DNA of 14,684 bases from an uncultured Christensenellaceae bacterium (GTDB lineage Bacteria; Bacillota; Clostridia; Christensenellales; UBA3700). The notes beneath the pieces are model-generated. The model did no database searches and had not been told where the DNA came from. It saw nothing but the letters and a program-made list of their open reading frames with translations. Below, piece by piece: positions 6,346 to 14,682 of this stretch (position 1 is the first letter of the stretch; each line of letters begins with the position of its first letter). Made by a program: the position numbers and the translations under genes. The stretch is from contig CAJUOK010000030.1 of the NCBI GenBank assembly GCA_910588015.1, positions 1-14,684 on the forward strand, in the 5' to 3' direction.

Positions 6346-9300
6346 CTAATAGATTATCGTTTGATTTTTCCCAAGCATAAAAATGACTTTTTTATCTACT
6401 TTTATACCCAAGCACTCCTCCACTGCCTTGGCATAAAGTTCTAATTGTTTTTCGTATCTTTTCTTCACTTCTTGTTTGCTTTTGCGAGAGAATTTGAAAT
6501 CTACCAAAATGTTTTCTCCGCCGCGTTCCTTTCCTTGAATAAATAAATCCACCGTTCCTTGCAACAGCACTCTGTCTTTGCTGTCGGTATCCAAAAATTC
6601 GCAAGCGGGCAAATCCAACATAAACTGTTTTTCGCGATAGTGCGGATACTTTCTCGCTTCTTGCATTATGGGACTGCAAAGACATTCGAGCACTGACTGC
6701 GAATCTACAAATTTTGCCTGCTCTTCGCTTAAAAGACCGTCTTCAATCATTTTGGTTATTTGCGCTTGAACGTCGTCCTTGGTATAGCAATCATAGTCTA
6801 TGCACTCCAAAACTCTGTGATAAGCCACGCCTTCGTCTGCATAATCGCGTTTATCCAAAGGTTCGTCGCCGAAAATATCTCCGTCCTTTATGCTGTCGAT
6901 AACATCGGTATCCCAAGACGTCAAGTCGTCATTGCGATATATTTTTTCGTAATACGCGTTATTTACCGAAGTGACCGTATGCTTGAGCGGCAACGTCGTC
7001 GAGGAAGCAAACGGATAATTGCAATCGAGCTCCTGCAAAAAGGCATTCGCGTTTTGAGCATATAAATATTCGCGTTTGAAAGACGCGCCGGATTCTGTCT
7101 TGCCGTCGGATTCTTCTCGAGAACTCGCGTCGATATACTTTTTCGCAAAATTTTCATCGGCTACCGCGACGTTGTTTAGCCAATCAATCATACTTTTGGG
7201 ATTCTTTACGGAAGTTTCGCCGAAATCTTTTTTCAGTCCTCCCGTAGCGGTCACAAACAACATATATTTCGCTCTAGTCGTCGCAACGTAAAACAATCGC
7301 ATAAATTCTTCCGTCAAATCTTTGACTTTTGCGCGGCGCATCAACTTAAACGGCAAACTGTCGTCGTAAAATCTGTCTTGTTCGTTTATACTTTTGATAG
7401 CAACGCCGTAACTCTTATCGTATATCACGTTTTGCGTATTCAAATCGGTAAAATTGATTTGCTTGCCCGAGTCTATTAAAAAGACTATGGGATATTCCAA
7501 TCCCTTGCTTCTGTGAATCGTATCAGTCGAAACACAGTCGCCTTCATTGCCTATTTCGCCCGACACCTTGCCGAAATCGGGAGCGTTGTCCAACGCTTCC
7601 ACAAATTTGCTCAAACTTCTGTCGTAAGACTTTTGCTCCAAAGAACTTATAAAACCGTCCAAACCTGCAAGCTCTCTTTCTCCCCCTTCAAAACACGTCA
7701 TATATGCGCGGTAATTAAAATCGGCGATAAGTATATTTATTAGACGACTTACGCTGACAAAAGAAGCGACGCGGCGATATTTGTCGAGCATTGCAAAAAA
7801 CTCTTGCAAATTCTGCGCAATGCCGTCGTTCTTTTCATTAGCGTACTTTTCTACCGCTTCGTGGAAAAACTTTTCTTTACGGTATGCCGCCTTTATATCA
7901 GCCATATCTTTGTAGCCGAAAGGAGCAAATACGCCGCAGGTAAGAATATCCGTTAGCGGAATATCTTGACGGTGGTTGTCAAGCACTCTTATAAACGAAC
8001 AGAACAAACTCACGCACGAGTTGGGTTTTTCTTTTACTATTCTGCCGCCGTCGACAGGTATGCCGGCAGATTTTAGCGCGCCGACTATCTTTTCCACGCT
8101 TTCGCTGCGCTTTGAGCAAAGCAAAACAATATCAGAATACTTGACCGTCCTATTTGTCTTTTTCCCGTCTTCGGAAGACTCGGGAATTTCGGCTTTGCCA
8201 ACCAAATTCCTTATCTGCGAAATAATATAATCAGCCTCTTGCACGCATTCTTTTTCTTCGTCTTTTGCGCTGTCTCTCACACTGTAAACGCCGTCTTCTC
8301 CGATAGGCGCAGACAGCTCTTTGGTTTCTTTTGCAAAATAAGCAATACGCACCGGACGCGCGTCGATTTCGTCGCAATTTTCGCTTCCCTTAATCAATCT
8401 GCTCTCCGAACGGTAATCGATACCGCCCAAATCGCGACGCATTATCTCGTCGAATACGGCGTTGACAAAATCTATGACGCCCTTTTCCGAGCGATAATTT
8501 CTATTGAGGGAAAAAGCATTGCCGCAATTTGGCTTTCGCTGATAATCTCTGTACTTACTCAAAAATATCTGCGGGTCTGTCAATCTGAATTGATAAATAC
8601 TCTGTTTGACGTCGCCCACCATAAACATATTTTTACCGTTTGACAATTGTGTAAGAATATATTCTTGGACGGCGTTGATGTCTTGATATTCGTCAACGCA
8701 TATATAATCGTAACTGTCTGAAAGCTCTTTGGCAATATCGTCGTTTTGCACTGCTTTTACGGCATAATACTCCAAATCCGCAAAATCCATTTTATTATCT
8801 TTTTTCTTAAGAGCGGAATATTCTTGATACACCTGTCGCAACATATCCACAAGAGAGACAAGATACTTTTTATTTCTTGCAATATCTAATTGCGCGTCGT
8901 CGTAACTCAAAGTAAAAACTCCTTTGAGCGACTTCAAAAAATCCTTTACGGAATCGTTATATGCTTTATAGTCGTTCCCTATTTCCTTATCTGCGTCGTC
9001 GTTTTTTTTCGAAGAAGGAAGCCTTGCAATATCAGGCGCAAAACGCACGGTTTCCGCCAGTTCTTCAAGCGTACGCGTATTGAAAATTTTATTGAGTAAA
9101 AGCAAAGTAAACTCGACGTGCTCTCTTCGTTTATCCATATGAGCGCTTTTGAAATACGCCTCTTTGCTCTGTCCTTCGTCTATTAAATCCACGCAACGGG
9201 AATGCGTTTCGGCAAGAAAATTTTTAGCCAGCGCACAAAGTTTAAAATCGTCGCCGTAACAAGAAAATGCTACTTCGTCGAGATACTTATCCCTGTCGAG

Positions 9301-9858
9301 CTGCGCTTCCAAAAAACCGTAAAGTTTCGAAAGCGTTTCGCAAAATCTGCTTTCGCCTCCGAAATAGTTGATTAGTATGTCAACGGAGTAATCATAGTTT
9401 TCTTTGTATTGTTTCAAAACGTTGGAGATAGCCTTGCCGAATATTATATCTTTTTCGCTGTCGTCTACAATAGAAAACGAAGGCTGCACCCCTAAATATT
9501 CGAAATTATTTTTAATAATGTTGGAGCAAAACGAATGCATAGTGGAAATATCGCAAAGCGGAACGTCCTCGATTTGCTCCCGAAGATACTTGCCGTCTTC
9601 CGGTCTTTCTTGGATTTTATCGGAAAGTTTTGCGCTTATCTTGCTCTTAAGCTCGCAAGCCACCGATTCGTTGAAAGTAACCATAACTATTCTTTTGATT
9701 GGAATTTTCTTCTCGCCGTTTTCTCCTGTGACGAGGCGCATAACCCTTTCGAGCATAACCGCGGTCTTTCCGCTTCCCGCAGACGCCGACACCAAAGTAT
9801 TGTTGTATATGCTGTTGATGACTTGCAATTGCTCTTTTGTCCAATTTATAGATGCCAT
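6346..9858 (-). CDS. addA: AddA, ATP-dependent helicase/nuclease subunit A
   Basis: A 1170-residue UvrD/Rep-type superfamily 1A helicase with a C-terminal RecB-like nuclease, the motor subunit of AddAB. The complex resects double-strand ends and prepares 3' single strands for RecA. Visible motifs are Walker A SASAGSGKT (24-32), Walker B DEYQD (389-393), GDVKQSIYQFR (from 415), LNRNYRS, TIHRSKGLEYP (from about 780) and FYVATTRAK (ending 864). The nuclease shows GTVD (Asp1104), VDFK (Asp1120, Lys1122) and QLELY (Gln1138, Tyr1142). The start is set at the ATG 1 base after the addB stop, with a GAGG-type site (GCGAGGTGG) just upstream. An in-frame extension of 17 codons back to 9909 lies inside addB and lacks support. 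Length is slightly below that of Bacillus AddA (about 1230). All helicase and nuclease residues appear intact. Confidence 0.97.
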   Translation of the reverse strand: MASINWTKEQLQVINSIYNNTLVSASAGSGKTAVMLERVMRLVTGENGEKKIPIKRIVMVTFNESVACELKSKISAKLSDKIQERPEDGKYLREQIEDVPLCDISTMHSFCSNIIKNNFEYLGVQPSFSIVDDSEKDIIFGKAISNVLKQYKENYDYSVDILINYFGGESRFCETLSKLYGFLEAQLDRDKYLDEVAFSCYGDDFKLCALAKNFLAETHSRCVDLIDEGQSKEAYFKSAHMDKRREHVEFTLLLLNKIFNTRTLEELAETVRFAPDIARLPSSKKNDDADKEIGNDYKAYNDSVKDFLKSLKGVFTLSYDDAQLDIARNKKYLVSLVDMLRQVYQEYSALKKKDNKMDFADLEYYAVKAVQNDDIAKELSDSYDYICVDEYQDINAVQEYILTQLSNGKNMFMVGDVKQSIYQFRLTDPQIFLSKYRDYQRKPNCGNAFSLNRNYRSEKGVIDFVNAVFDEIMRRDLGGIDYRSESRLIKGSENCDEIDARPVRIAYFAKETKELSAPIGEDGVYSVRDSAKDEEKECVQEADYIISQIRNLVGKAEIPESSEDGKKTNRTVKYSDIVLLCSKRSESVEKIVGALKSAGIPVDGGRIVKEKPNSCVSLFCSFIRVLDNHRQDIPLTDILTCGVFAPFGYKDMADIKAAYRKEKFFHEAVEKYANEKNDGIAQNLQEFFAMLDKYRRVASFVSVSRLINILIADFNYRAYMTCFEGGERELAGLDGFISSLEQKSYDRSLSKFVEALDNAPDFGKVSGEIGNEGDCVSTDTIHRSKGLEYPIVFLIDSGKQINFTDLNTQNVIYDKSYGVAIKSINEQDRFYDDSLPFKLMRRAKVKDLTEEFMRLFYVATTRAKYMLFVTATGGLKKDFGETSVKNPKSMIDWLNNVAVADENFAKKYIDASSREESDGKTESGASFKREYLYAQNANAFLQELDCNYPFASSTTLPLKHTVTSVNNAYYEKIYRNDDLTSWDTDVIDSIKDGDIFGDEPLDKRDYADEGVAYHRVLECIDYDCYTKDDVQAQITKMIEDGLLSEEQAKFVDSQSVLECLCSPIMQEARKYPHYREKQFMLDLPACEFLDTDSKDRVLLQGTVDLFIQGKERGGENILVDFKFSRKSKQEVKKRYEKQLELYAKAVEECLGIKVDKKVIFMLGKNQTIIY

Positions 9859-9859
9859 A

Positions 9860-12800
9860 CTATTTGTCCACCTCGCTGCCGTCCTTGATTGTTTCGATAA
9901 AATCGTCAAGCCCCAATGCCTTAACGTTGCGCGTATAAACTTTAGAACGCGCGCACACCGACTTGTAATCGCAATAATTGCAAGCTTGGCGGCGGCTGTC
10001 CGCCTGTATGTTCAAAGGACTTTTTGCTATATATCCTTCTTCTATTTCTTTCGCGGCTTTTGACGTAAGACGCATAACGTAATTCAGTGTCTTATCAAAC
10101 TGTTCTTTGTTCATAACAAATCCCTGCTTCTGCGCGACGTAGGAATCTCCTCCATTTTGAACAACTTTTTTTATGGGATAAACTCCGCTTTCATATTCTC
10201 CGTCTCCCGCAAAGCCTTTATCCAAATCAGACGCGTCTTGACTGTTGACGAATCCGTTGAACATATATCTCTTTTCCACAGCGTCGCCGCTCTTGACGAA
10301 CCTGTTGTTCATCAACAGATAAAACACTCCTTGCGGAGTTATATTGCCGCTCGAAAGTAGCGCGTTTAGGTATACGAAAAGCTGTATTCTGTCTCCGTAA
10401 AAAATATCCGAGGGCGTAAAATCTATGCTGTGTTTTGATTTGTAATCTATTATAATCGCGTTGTCTTTGTATTTATCTATTCTGTCGATAACTCCGTCAA
10501 AGCTCAATTTACGACCGCCGCAAGAAATCTGCATACCCGCCATATCCGCGTCGGAACGCGCGCCGAATACTGCCTCGAGTTTCCAAGGGCGAAATTTGGT
10601 AACCTGCATATTGGCAACAAGTTTTTTGATTACGTAGACGGCTTGCGCCGACAACTGTTTTAACGTCGAAGCCTGTCTCTTGTCTTCCGTCAAAAACGTA
10701 TACTCGCTATTATTTTTCAGTACATCTAAAAATATATCAGCGACAATCTTTTCAATCTCCGTATCGTTCAATTCCGCGCAATTTTCGAGAGAGAAATACT
10801 TTTCCATAACGGCGTGCAGCAATATGCCCGTATCCTTGACTTCCAATCCCGCAACTTCTTTACGCTTAAGCTTGAGCACGTTTTCATTGAAATGTAAAAA
10901 CGGACATTTGAAATATTTTTCAAATTGAGATACCGACGTATGCTCTCCGTTGAACATAACGTCGCCTATACCGTCAAGCTGAATGTCTCCGCGTTTTTCT
11001 CCAATCAGAAAATCAACGTAATCCTTGCCGTATTTCTCGCACGACAAAGTGTAAAGAATATCCGACACGTCTTTGAATATCTCGTTGACTTGTATTCGTC
11101 CGTCAAGTTCCAAAGCGCGAAGCGACAAAAATTCTTGCAATACGTTGCCGCCAGAAGATATATAGTCGAGATAATCTTGACGCGCCCAATTATGATTAGG
11201 TCGTGCGGTTTTTTCAATGCTTACGTCCAATATTTTGCGCATATAATCGACGGTTGAACTCGGCATAAGCTCTTGCCCGTCGCTTGACGTCGCAGGATAG
11301 CTTATCGTCAAACGTTTTTTTGCTCGGGTCAACAGCATAAGCGCGCTCAATCTTTCTTTGGAATTTCGCCGTCTGCAATCTGGCTGAACGTCTATTCCCA
11401 TAGCTCCCCAAGCAACGTACTCCCTCTCGGAAACAATTCCGTTGTCGACGTGTTCAGGCGGAAACTTGCCCGCAAGCGCGCCTATTATAAACATATAATC
11501 CACGTTGGCGTATCTGTTTTCGCTCGTTTCGCCGATAAATACGCTGTCGCTGTATAGCGGAACGTTGGACATCTTAACCGATTTGAAAGCCGTGACGAGT
11601 ATTCCGCAAAAATCTTCCCAATCGGAGACGTTGTGCCCCAACATTGAATCGCATTGTTCCAAAATAAAATCTATCTTTTTGACAGACTGCAAAGTAATAG
11701 CAGCGTATTCGGAAAATCCGTTTTGATTTTGCCAATCCGCCAATTGTTGCGCAAGAGCGCTTGCGTCGCAGTTTTTCAAAAATCTTTTAACGGCGTTGAC
11801 GCGGTCTTTTATGAGGTTACCTTCCGTATCCAAAGCGCGCAACAGCTCAACGGCTTTTGCTCTGATTTTTTCCGCTACAGACAGTTCTTTTTCCTCGCCT
11901 ATCGTAAACGGGCTTAAGAATCTCGTGCGGTCGATTGCGTATTTTGCGCAATAATTATCAAAAGCGCACACTTCGCCGAAATCAAATCCCAAAATTGTCT
12001 GTTTGACGAATTCCGATACGCTTGAACGCGAATAACTGTCGCCGACGGCTTTTATTGCCGAAACGACAAGCTTGGTCAACGATTGGTCGACAAGAGATTG
12101 CTTTACGTCTGCATAATACGGTATGGAAAAACTCTTGAAAGCGCTTTGGATATATGGAGCGTAAGCCTGCAAATCGCAACACACGACGGCTATGTCTTTA
12201 TATCTAGCTCCCTCTGCACGCACAAGACGATTAATCTGCCTTGCAAGCGTCTTAATTTCGTCAGCCGCATTTGCGCAAGCAACTATATGCGTTCTTCCGT
12301 CTTTTTCACCGTCGATTTTGGTATAAGAATATAGACCTCTGTATATCAAATCTGCGTCGCCTTTAAGAGTTTCGTTAGAATAAGATATATCCATACTTAT
12401 CCCTACTTCGTCAGCCAGCGAGAATAATCGATTTTTTACGTCTTTTGGGAAAACGTGAGAATTTTCGCCGTCGCTGTCGACAAGACATATATGCGTATGC
12501 GCGGCGTTGAGCATAATAGCTTTGATAATATCGTATTCTATTGCCGAAAACGACGTAAAATCTGATATATACACCTCGCAATCGTTCAAAGCGCCGCCGT
12601 AAATCATATCGCAAAGCGCTTGAAGTTTGCTTGTGCCGTCGGAATATCCGTTTTGAATATACACTACGTAATTATGATAAATCTTGACTATATCTTTTGT
12701 CTTGTCGGCAATGCGTTTGGGCAGGAATTCAATTGCGTTGCGCAATCGGTCTACCGAAATGTTGCTATTGCGTATTTGCGAAATAGCCGCGTACATATCG

Positions 12801-13132
12801 TTGACAAAATCGGCATTCTTTCCCATTTTGCCAAATCGCAACAACCCGTCCTTGTTATCGTCTATGACTTTGCGCAAAAGCATAATTTCCGACTGCTTGT
12901 CCAAAACGCGTCTTTTGTCCGTTATCAATTTGTCGGCAAGACGCGGAAAAGAAGAAACTTCAATGTCGAAAGTACCCTTAATATTCAAGTGCTCCAACAC
13001 GGCTTTTTGATAGGACAGCGAAAACCTGTCAGGCACAAATAGTAAATGTTTTTTCGACTTGGCAGTTCGCTCTTTGAGTTTGTCAAGTATGGGAGCCGAA
13101 TCCAAAGTATTTGTCAAAATCAATTCTATCAT
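9860..13132 (-). CDS. addB: AddB, ATP-dependent helicase/nuclease subunit B
   Basis: A 1090-residue partner of AddA. The C-terminal nuclease motifs are intact: FDGVIDR (Asp883), IIDYKS (Asp896, Lys898) and QLFVY (Gln917, Tyr921). An iron-sulfur cluster can be built from Cys743 (KCPFLHF) plus Cys1051, Cys1054 and Cys1060 (CNYCDYKSVC), as in AddB proteins. The N-terminus keeps the LLFVPDRFSLSYQKAVLEHL segment, but the glycine-rich Walker A loop (GRSGSGKT type) expected at about residues 6-13 reads LTNTLDSA instead. ATP binding by AddB is therefore probably lost, while AddA's is intact. The ATG start has no Shine-Dalgarno sequence and lies 6 bases after a -10 box, so the mRNA should be leaderless. 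The gene is upstream of addA by 1 base. Confidence 0.96.
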   Translation of the reverse strand: MIELILTNTLDSAPILDKLKERTAKSKKHLLFVPDRFSLSYQKAVLEHLNIKGTFDIEVSSFPRLADKLITDKRRVLDKQSEIMLLRKVIDDNKDGLLRFGKMGKNADFVNDMYAAISQIRNSNISVDRLRNAIEFLPKRIADKTKDIVKIYHNYVVYIQNGYSDGTSKLQALCDMIYGGALNDCEVYISDFTSFSAIEYDIIKAIMLNAAHTHICLVDSDGENSHVFPKDVKNRLFSLADEVGISMDISYSNETLKGDADLIYRGLYSYTKIDGEKDGRTHIVACANAADEIKTLARQINRLVRAEGARYKDIAVVCCDLQAYAPYIQSAFKSFSIPYYADVKQSLVDQSLTKLVVSAIKAVGDSYSRSSVSEFVKQTILGFDFGEVCAFDNYCAKYAIDRTRFLSPFTIGEEKELSVAEKIRAKAVELLRALDTEGNLIKDRVNAVKRFLKNCDASALAQQLADWQNQNGFSEYAAITLQSVKKIDFILEQCDSMLGHNVSDWEDFCGILVTAFKSVKMSNVPLYSDSVFIGETSENRYANVDYMFIIGALAGKFPPEHVDNGIVSEREYVAWGAMGIDVQPDCRRRNSKERLSALMLLTRAKKRLTISYPATSSDGQELMPSSTVDYMRKILDVSIEKTARPNHNWARQDYLDYISSGGNVLQEFLSLRALELDGRIQVNEIFKDVSDILYTLSCEKYGKDYVDFLIGEKRGDIQLDGIGDVMFNGEHTSVSQFEKYFKCPFLHFNENVLKLKRKEVAGLEVKDTGILLHAVMEKYFSLENCAELNDTEIEKIVADIFLDVLKNNSEYTFLTEDKRQASTLKQLSAQAVYVIKKLVANMQVTKFRPWKLEAVFGARSDADMAGMQISCGGRKLSFDGVIDRIDKYKDNAIIIDYKSKHSIDFTPSDIFYGDRIQLFVYLNALLSSGNITPQGVFYLLMNNRFVKSGDAVEKRYMFNGFVNSQDASDLDKGFAGDGEYESGVYPIKKVVQNGGDSYVAQKQGFVMNKEQFDKTLNYVMRLTSKAAKEIEEGYIAKSPLNIQADSRRQACNYCDYKSVCARSKVYTRNVKALGLDDFIETIKDGSEVDK

Positions 13133-13138
13133 ACGATA

Positions 13139-13167
13139 ATTGTAACAATTTTTGACATTATTGGCAA
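13139..13167 (-). promoter_or_regulatory. addBA promoter, predicted leaderless start
   Basis: Minus strand: TTGCCA (13167-13162), 17-base spacer, TACAAT (13144-13139). Only 6 bases separate the -10 from the addB ATG (13132-13130), placing transcription start on or beside the A of ATG. No AGGAGG-like sequence lies in the intergenic region on this strand, consistent with a leaderless message. Confidence 0.7.
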
Positions 13168-13186
13168 TATATTGTCGGGAAATTTA

Positions 13187-13214
13187 TTGCAAAACGCGTC
13201 GAATATGTTATAAT
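13187..13214 (+). promoter_or_regulatory. Promoter of the divergent lipoprotein gene, near-leaderless
   Basis: Plus strand: TTGCAA (13187-13192), 16-base spacer, TATAAT (13209-13214), with a TG at 13206-13207 forming an extended -10. Transcription should begin around 13221, leaving at most about 3 untranslated bases before the ATG at 13224. No Shine-Dalgarno sequence is present. The two divergent -35 boxes lie 20 bases apart in a 91-base intergenic region. Confidence 0.72.
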
Positions 13215-13223
13215 AAGTTTATT

Positions 13224-14261
13224 ATGAAAAAGATATCTATTATTATAATCGCAATAATGCTAATTACCTCTTTGCTTTTTGTTTTTGCGGGCTGCGGAGA
13301 AAGTTTTTCCAAAAACTCCATTATGGCTCAAATCAACAACAACCTCGGTTGGCACGAGGGCGGCAAAGAAGTATGCAAATACGACGTTACTAAAGACGGT
13401 GTAAAAATAGGCGAGTACGTCTCCGTTATGGAGTCGCTTTTCAACCAAAACGTGGAGATAACCACGTCAAACGAGTCGGTAAAACCTGCGTTGAGCAAAT
13501 TCACCGGCTATAAATTCACTTCTACTATGACAGCCGAACTCGACGGCAAAAAATTTGTCAAGGAGACTCAAAGTTATGCTTCTCACAAATTAGAGCCGAA
13601 GCTGTCTTACGTCAAGACCGTTGAAGAATCAAGTTTGGAAACAATAACCGTATACGAAGAAAAAAAGACCAACGTCACATTTATAAAAGACGGCGCAACA
13701 TTTACAGATAGCGCGAAATACAGCAAATCTGCTTTTGTGGTCGACAATTCTTTCTTGTATCAATTTGCAAGAGCGACTACTCTTTCCGCATCGTTATCAA
13801 TCGTAGTACCGACTTACAATAGCGAAAAGAATACTACACAAAACGCTTCTTTCTCTTGCTCATATGCAAGCGCGACTAATATAGTTTTGAAAACAACTTT
13901 TGTTTTGGAAAAGAGCTTCAGCGAGACCATAAACAGCGGCGAGCAATCGGGTGAAATAACAAGCGGTACGCCCGTAAATTCGGGAACTGCCGACAACAGC
14001 GGAGATATAACTACGTCGGAAGCTGACGAAAGCGGCAACGTAACAATTACATACCCCCATACTGTTACCGCTAATATTCCCGTTGTAAAATGCACGTTTA
14101 CGACTGCGAAGACTTTCCCCGCAAGCGGCTCAATAAGTTGTATGATTTCCACCGCGCCTATGAAAATGCAAGGCGACAGCAGATTTGTCAGACGCGTAGT
14201 CACAAGATTCCAAGAAGACGATATAATTTACGACCTTAATTATGTAAATTACACTTTATAA
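13224..14261 (+). CDS. Putative secreted lipoprotein of unknown function
   Basis: A 345-residue protein. A type II signal peptide (MKK plus an Ile/Leu-rich core) ends in VFAGC with the acylated Cys at 24, predicting a membrane-anchored extracellular protein. The mature part is mostly Thr/Ser/Lys/Val-rich and beta-strand-like. From about residue 237 comes a roughly 35-residue low-complexity Ser-Gly/Thr/Glu/Asn segment (NSGEQSGEITSGTP and on), which looks like a flexible insertion between strands. I recognise no catalytic motif or family. I start it at the ATG at 13224, because it gives a clean signal peptide and sits 9 bases after a TATAAT box. Longer in-frame starts would lie inside the promoter. 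It is monocistronic, ending at a strong terminator. Confidence 0.9.
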   Translation: MKKISIIIIAIMLITSLLFVFAGCGESFSKNSIMAQINNNLGWHEGGKEVCKYDVTKDGVKIGEYVSVMESLFNQNVEITTSNESVKPALSKFTGYKFTSTMTAELDGKKFVKETQSYASHKLEPKLSYVKTVEESSLETITVYEEKKTNVTFIKDGATFTDSAKYSKSAFVVDNSFLYQFARATTLSASLSIVVPTYNSEKNTTQNASFSCSYASATNIVLKTTFVLEKSFSETINSGEQSGEITSGTPVNSGTADNSGDITTSEADESGNVTITYPHTVTANIPVVKCTFTTAKTFPASGSISCMISTAPMKMQGDSRFVRRVVTRFQEDDIIYDLNYVNYTL

Positions 14262-14280
14262 TATCACAATCAATATTGAT

Positions 14281-14305
14281 AAAAGCGGCTATAATAGCCG
14301 CTTTT
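14281..14305 (+). terminator. Intrinsic terminator after the lipoprotein gene
   Basis: A perfect 11-bp stem AAAAGCGGCTA / TAGCCGCTTTT with a TAA loop starts 19 bases after the stop codon. The flanking A and T runs make it usable in both directions, which suits its position between the lipoprotein gene and a convergent minus-strand gene. Confidence 0.93.
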
Positions 14306-14371
14306 AATTTAGCTTTCTATACTCAATCAACGTAACATAGCAAACAATTACATTTATGAGTATATATGTTT

Positions 14372-14460
14372 TCTGTCATTTCGACTAAGCGTAACGCGTG
14401 GAGAAATCTCAATCCGTTTGAGATATTTCGACTCCACTGCGTTCCGCTCAATATGACAGA
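14372..14460. repeat. Imperfect inverted repeat, dispersed intergenic hairpin element
   Basis: An 89-base imperfect palindrome. The outer arms are TCTGTCAT (14372-14379) and ATGACAGA (14453-14460); inner pairing includes GTGGAG with CTCCAC and ATCTC (14406-14410) with GAGAT (14420-14424), around the loop AATCCGTTT. The arm pattern TGTCAT-(T)TGAGCG-...-AGTCGA-..-ATCT resembles short dispersed repeats seen between genes in many bacterial genomes. It has no coding capacity. It may act as an RNA hairpin or be a non-autonomous mobile repeat. Confidence 0.8.
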
Positions 14461-14490
14461 GCAAGGTGTTTTCACCATAATTATTATAAT

Positions 14491-14518
14491 TGTCATCTTG
14501 AGCGTAGTCGAGTAATCT
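14491..14518 (+). repeat. Partial copy of the hairpin element (single arm)
   Basis: TGTCATCTTGAGCG followed by T and AGTCGAGTAATCT matches the reverse complement of the right arm of the element at 14372-14460. The 11-base GAACGCAGTGG between TTGAGCG and AGTCGA is replaced by a single T. It lies just beyond the stop of the minus-strand gene. The match is direct and visible; how it arose is inference. Confidence 0.75.
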
Positions 14519-14529
14519 ATTCAGTTTAT

Positions 14530-14682
14530 TTATCTCATTGCCTTTTGCTCTTTGAGATACTCTGCGTATCTCTCTATCTGGTCTTCTCTCAAGTCTATCA
14601 TTTTCTTTGCCGTTGCATATGCTTGAGAATCGTCGATTATTACTTCCGTTTCCTTGACTTTGACTTTTGTTCCTTCGCTTCC
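14530..14682 (-). CDS. C-terminal end of an unidentified protein (partial)
   Basis: An open frame enters from the right edge and runs 50 codons to a TAA at 14532-14530. The visible tail is strongly charged: KVKVKETEVIIDDSQAYATA, then a Lys/Glu/Arg-rich helical end finishing LKEQKAMR. Composition and codon use look like those of its neighbours, which supports real coding. Its 5' part lies outside the window, so the function cannot be named. It converges on the lipoprotein gene, separated by the repeats and the shared terminator. Confidence 0.65.
   Translation of the reverse strand, partial: GSEGTKVKVKETEVIIDDSQAYATAKKMIDLREDQIERYAEYLKEQKAMR

Noticed and set aside
6338..6358. Imperfect palindrome at the addA stop as a terminator
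   Set aside because: The stem is almost all A/T, has a one-base centre, and is not followed by a T tract.
9859..9909. N-terminal extension of AddA by 17 codons
   Set aside because: It lies wholly within addB, lacks a ribosome binding site and does not match the AddA N-terminus. The ATG at 9858 has a GAGG-type site and the usual spacing.
9404..10063. Long plus-strand open frame (219 codons) across the addA/addB junction
   Set aside because: It is antisense to two genes with complete, recognisable motifs, has no ribosome binding site, and its product is not recognisable. It is a shadow of addAB.
12620..13042. Plus-strand open frame (140 codons) inside addB
   Set aside because: It is antisense to the conserved AddB N-terminal region and shows no independent start signals.
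13814..14203. Hydrophobic minus-strand open frame (129 codons) opposite the lipoprotein
   Set aside because: Its hydrophobicity comes from reading Thr/Ser/Glu codons in antisense. The sense frame has a signal peptide, promoter and terminator.
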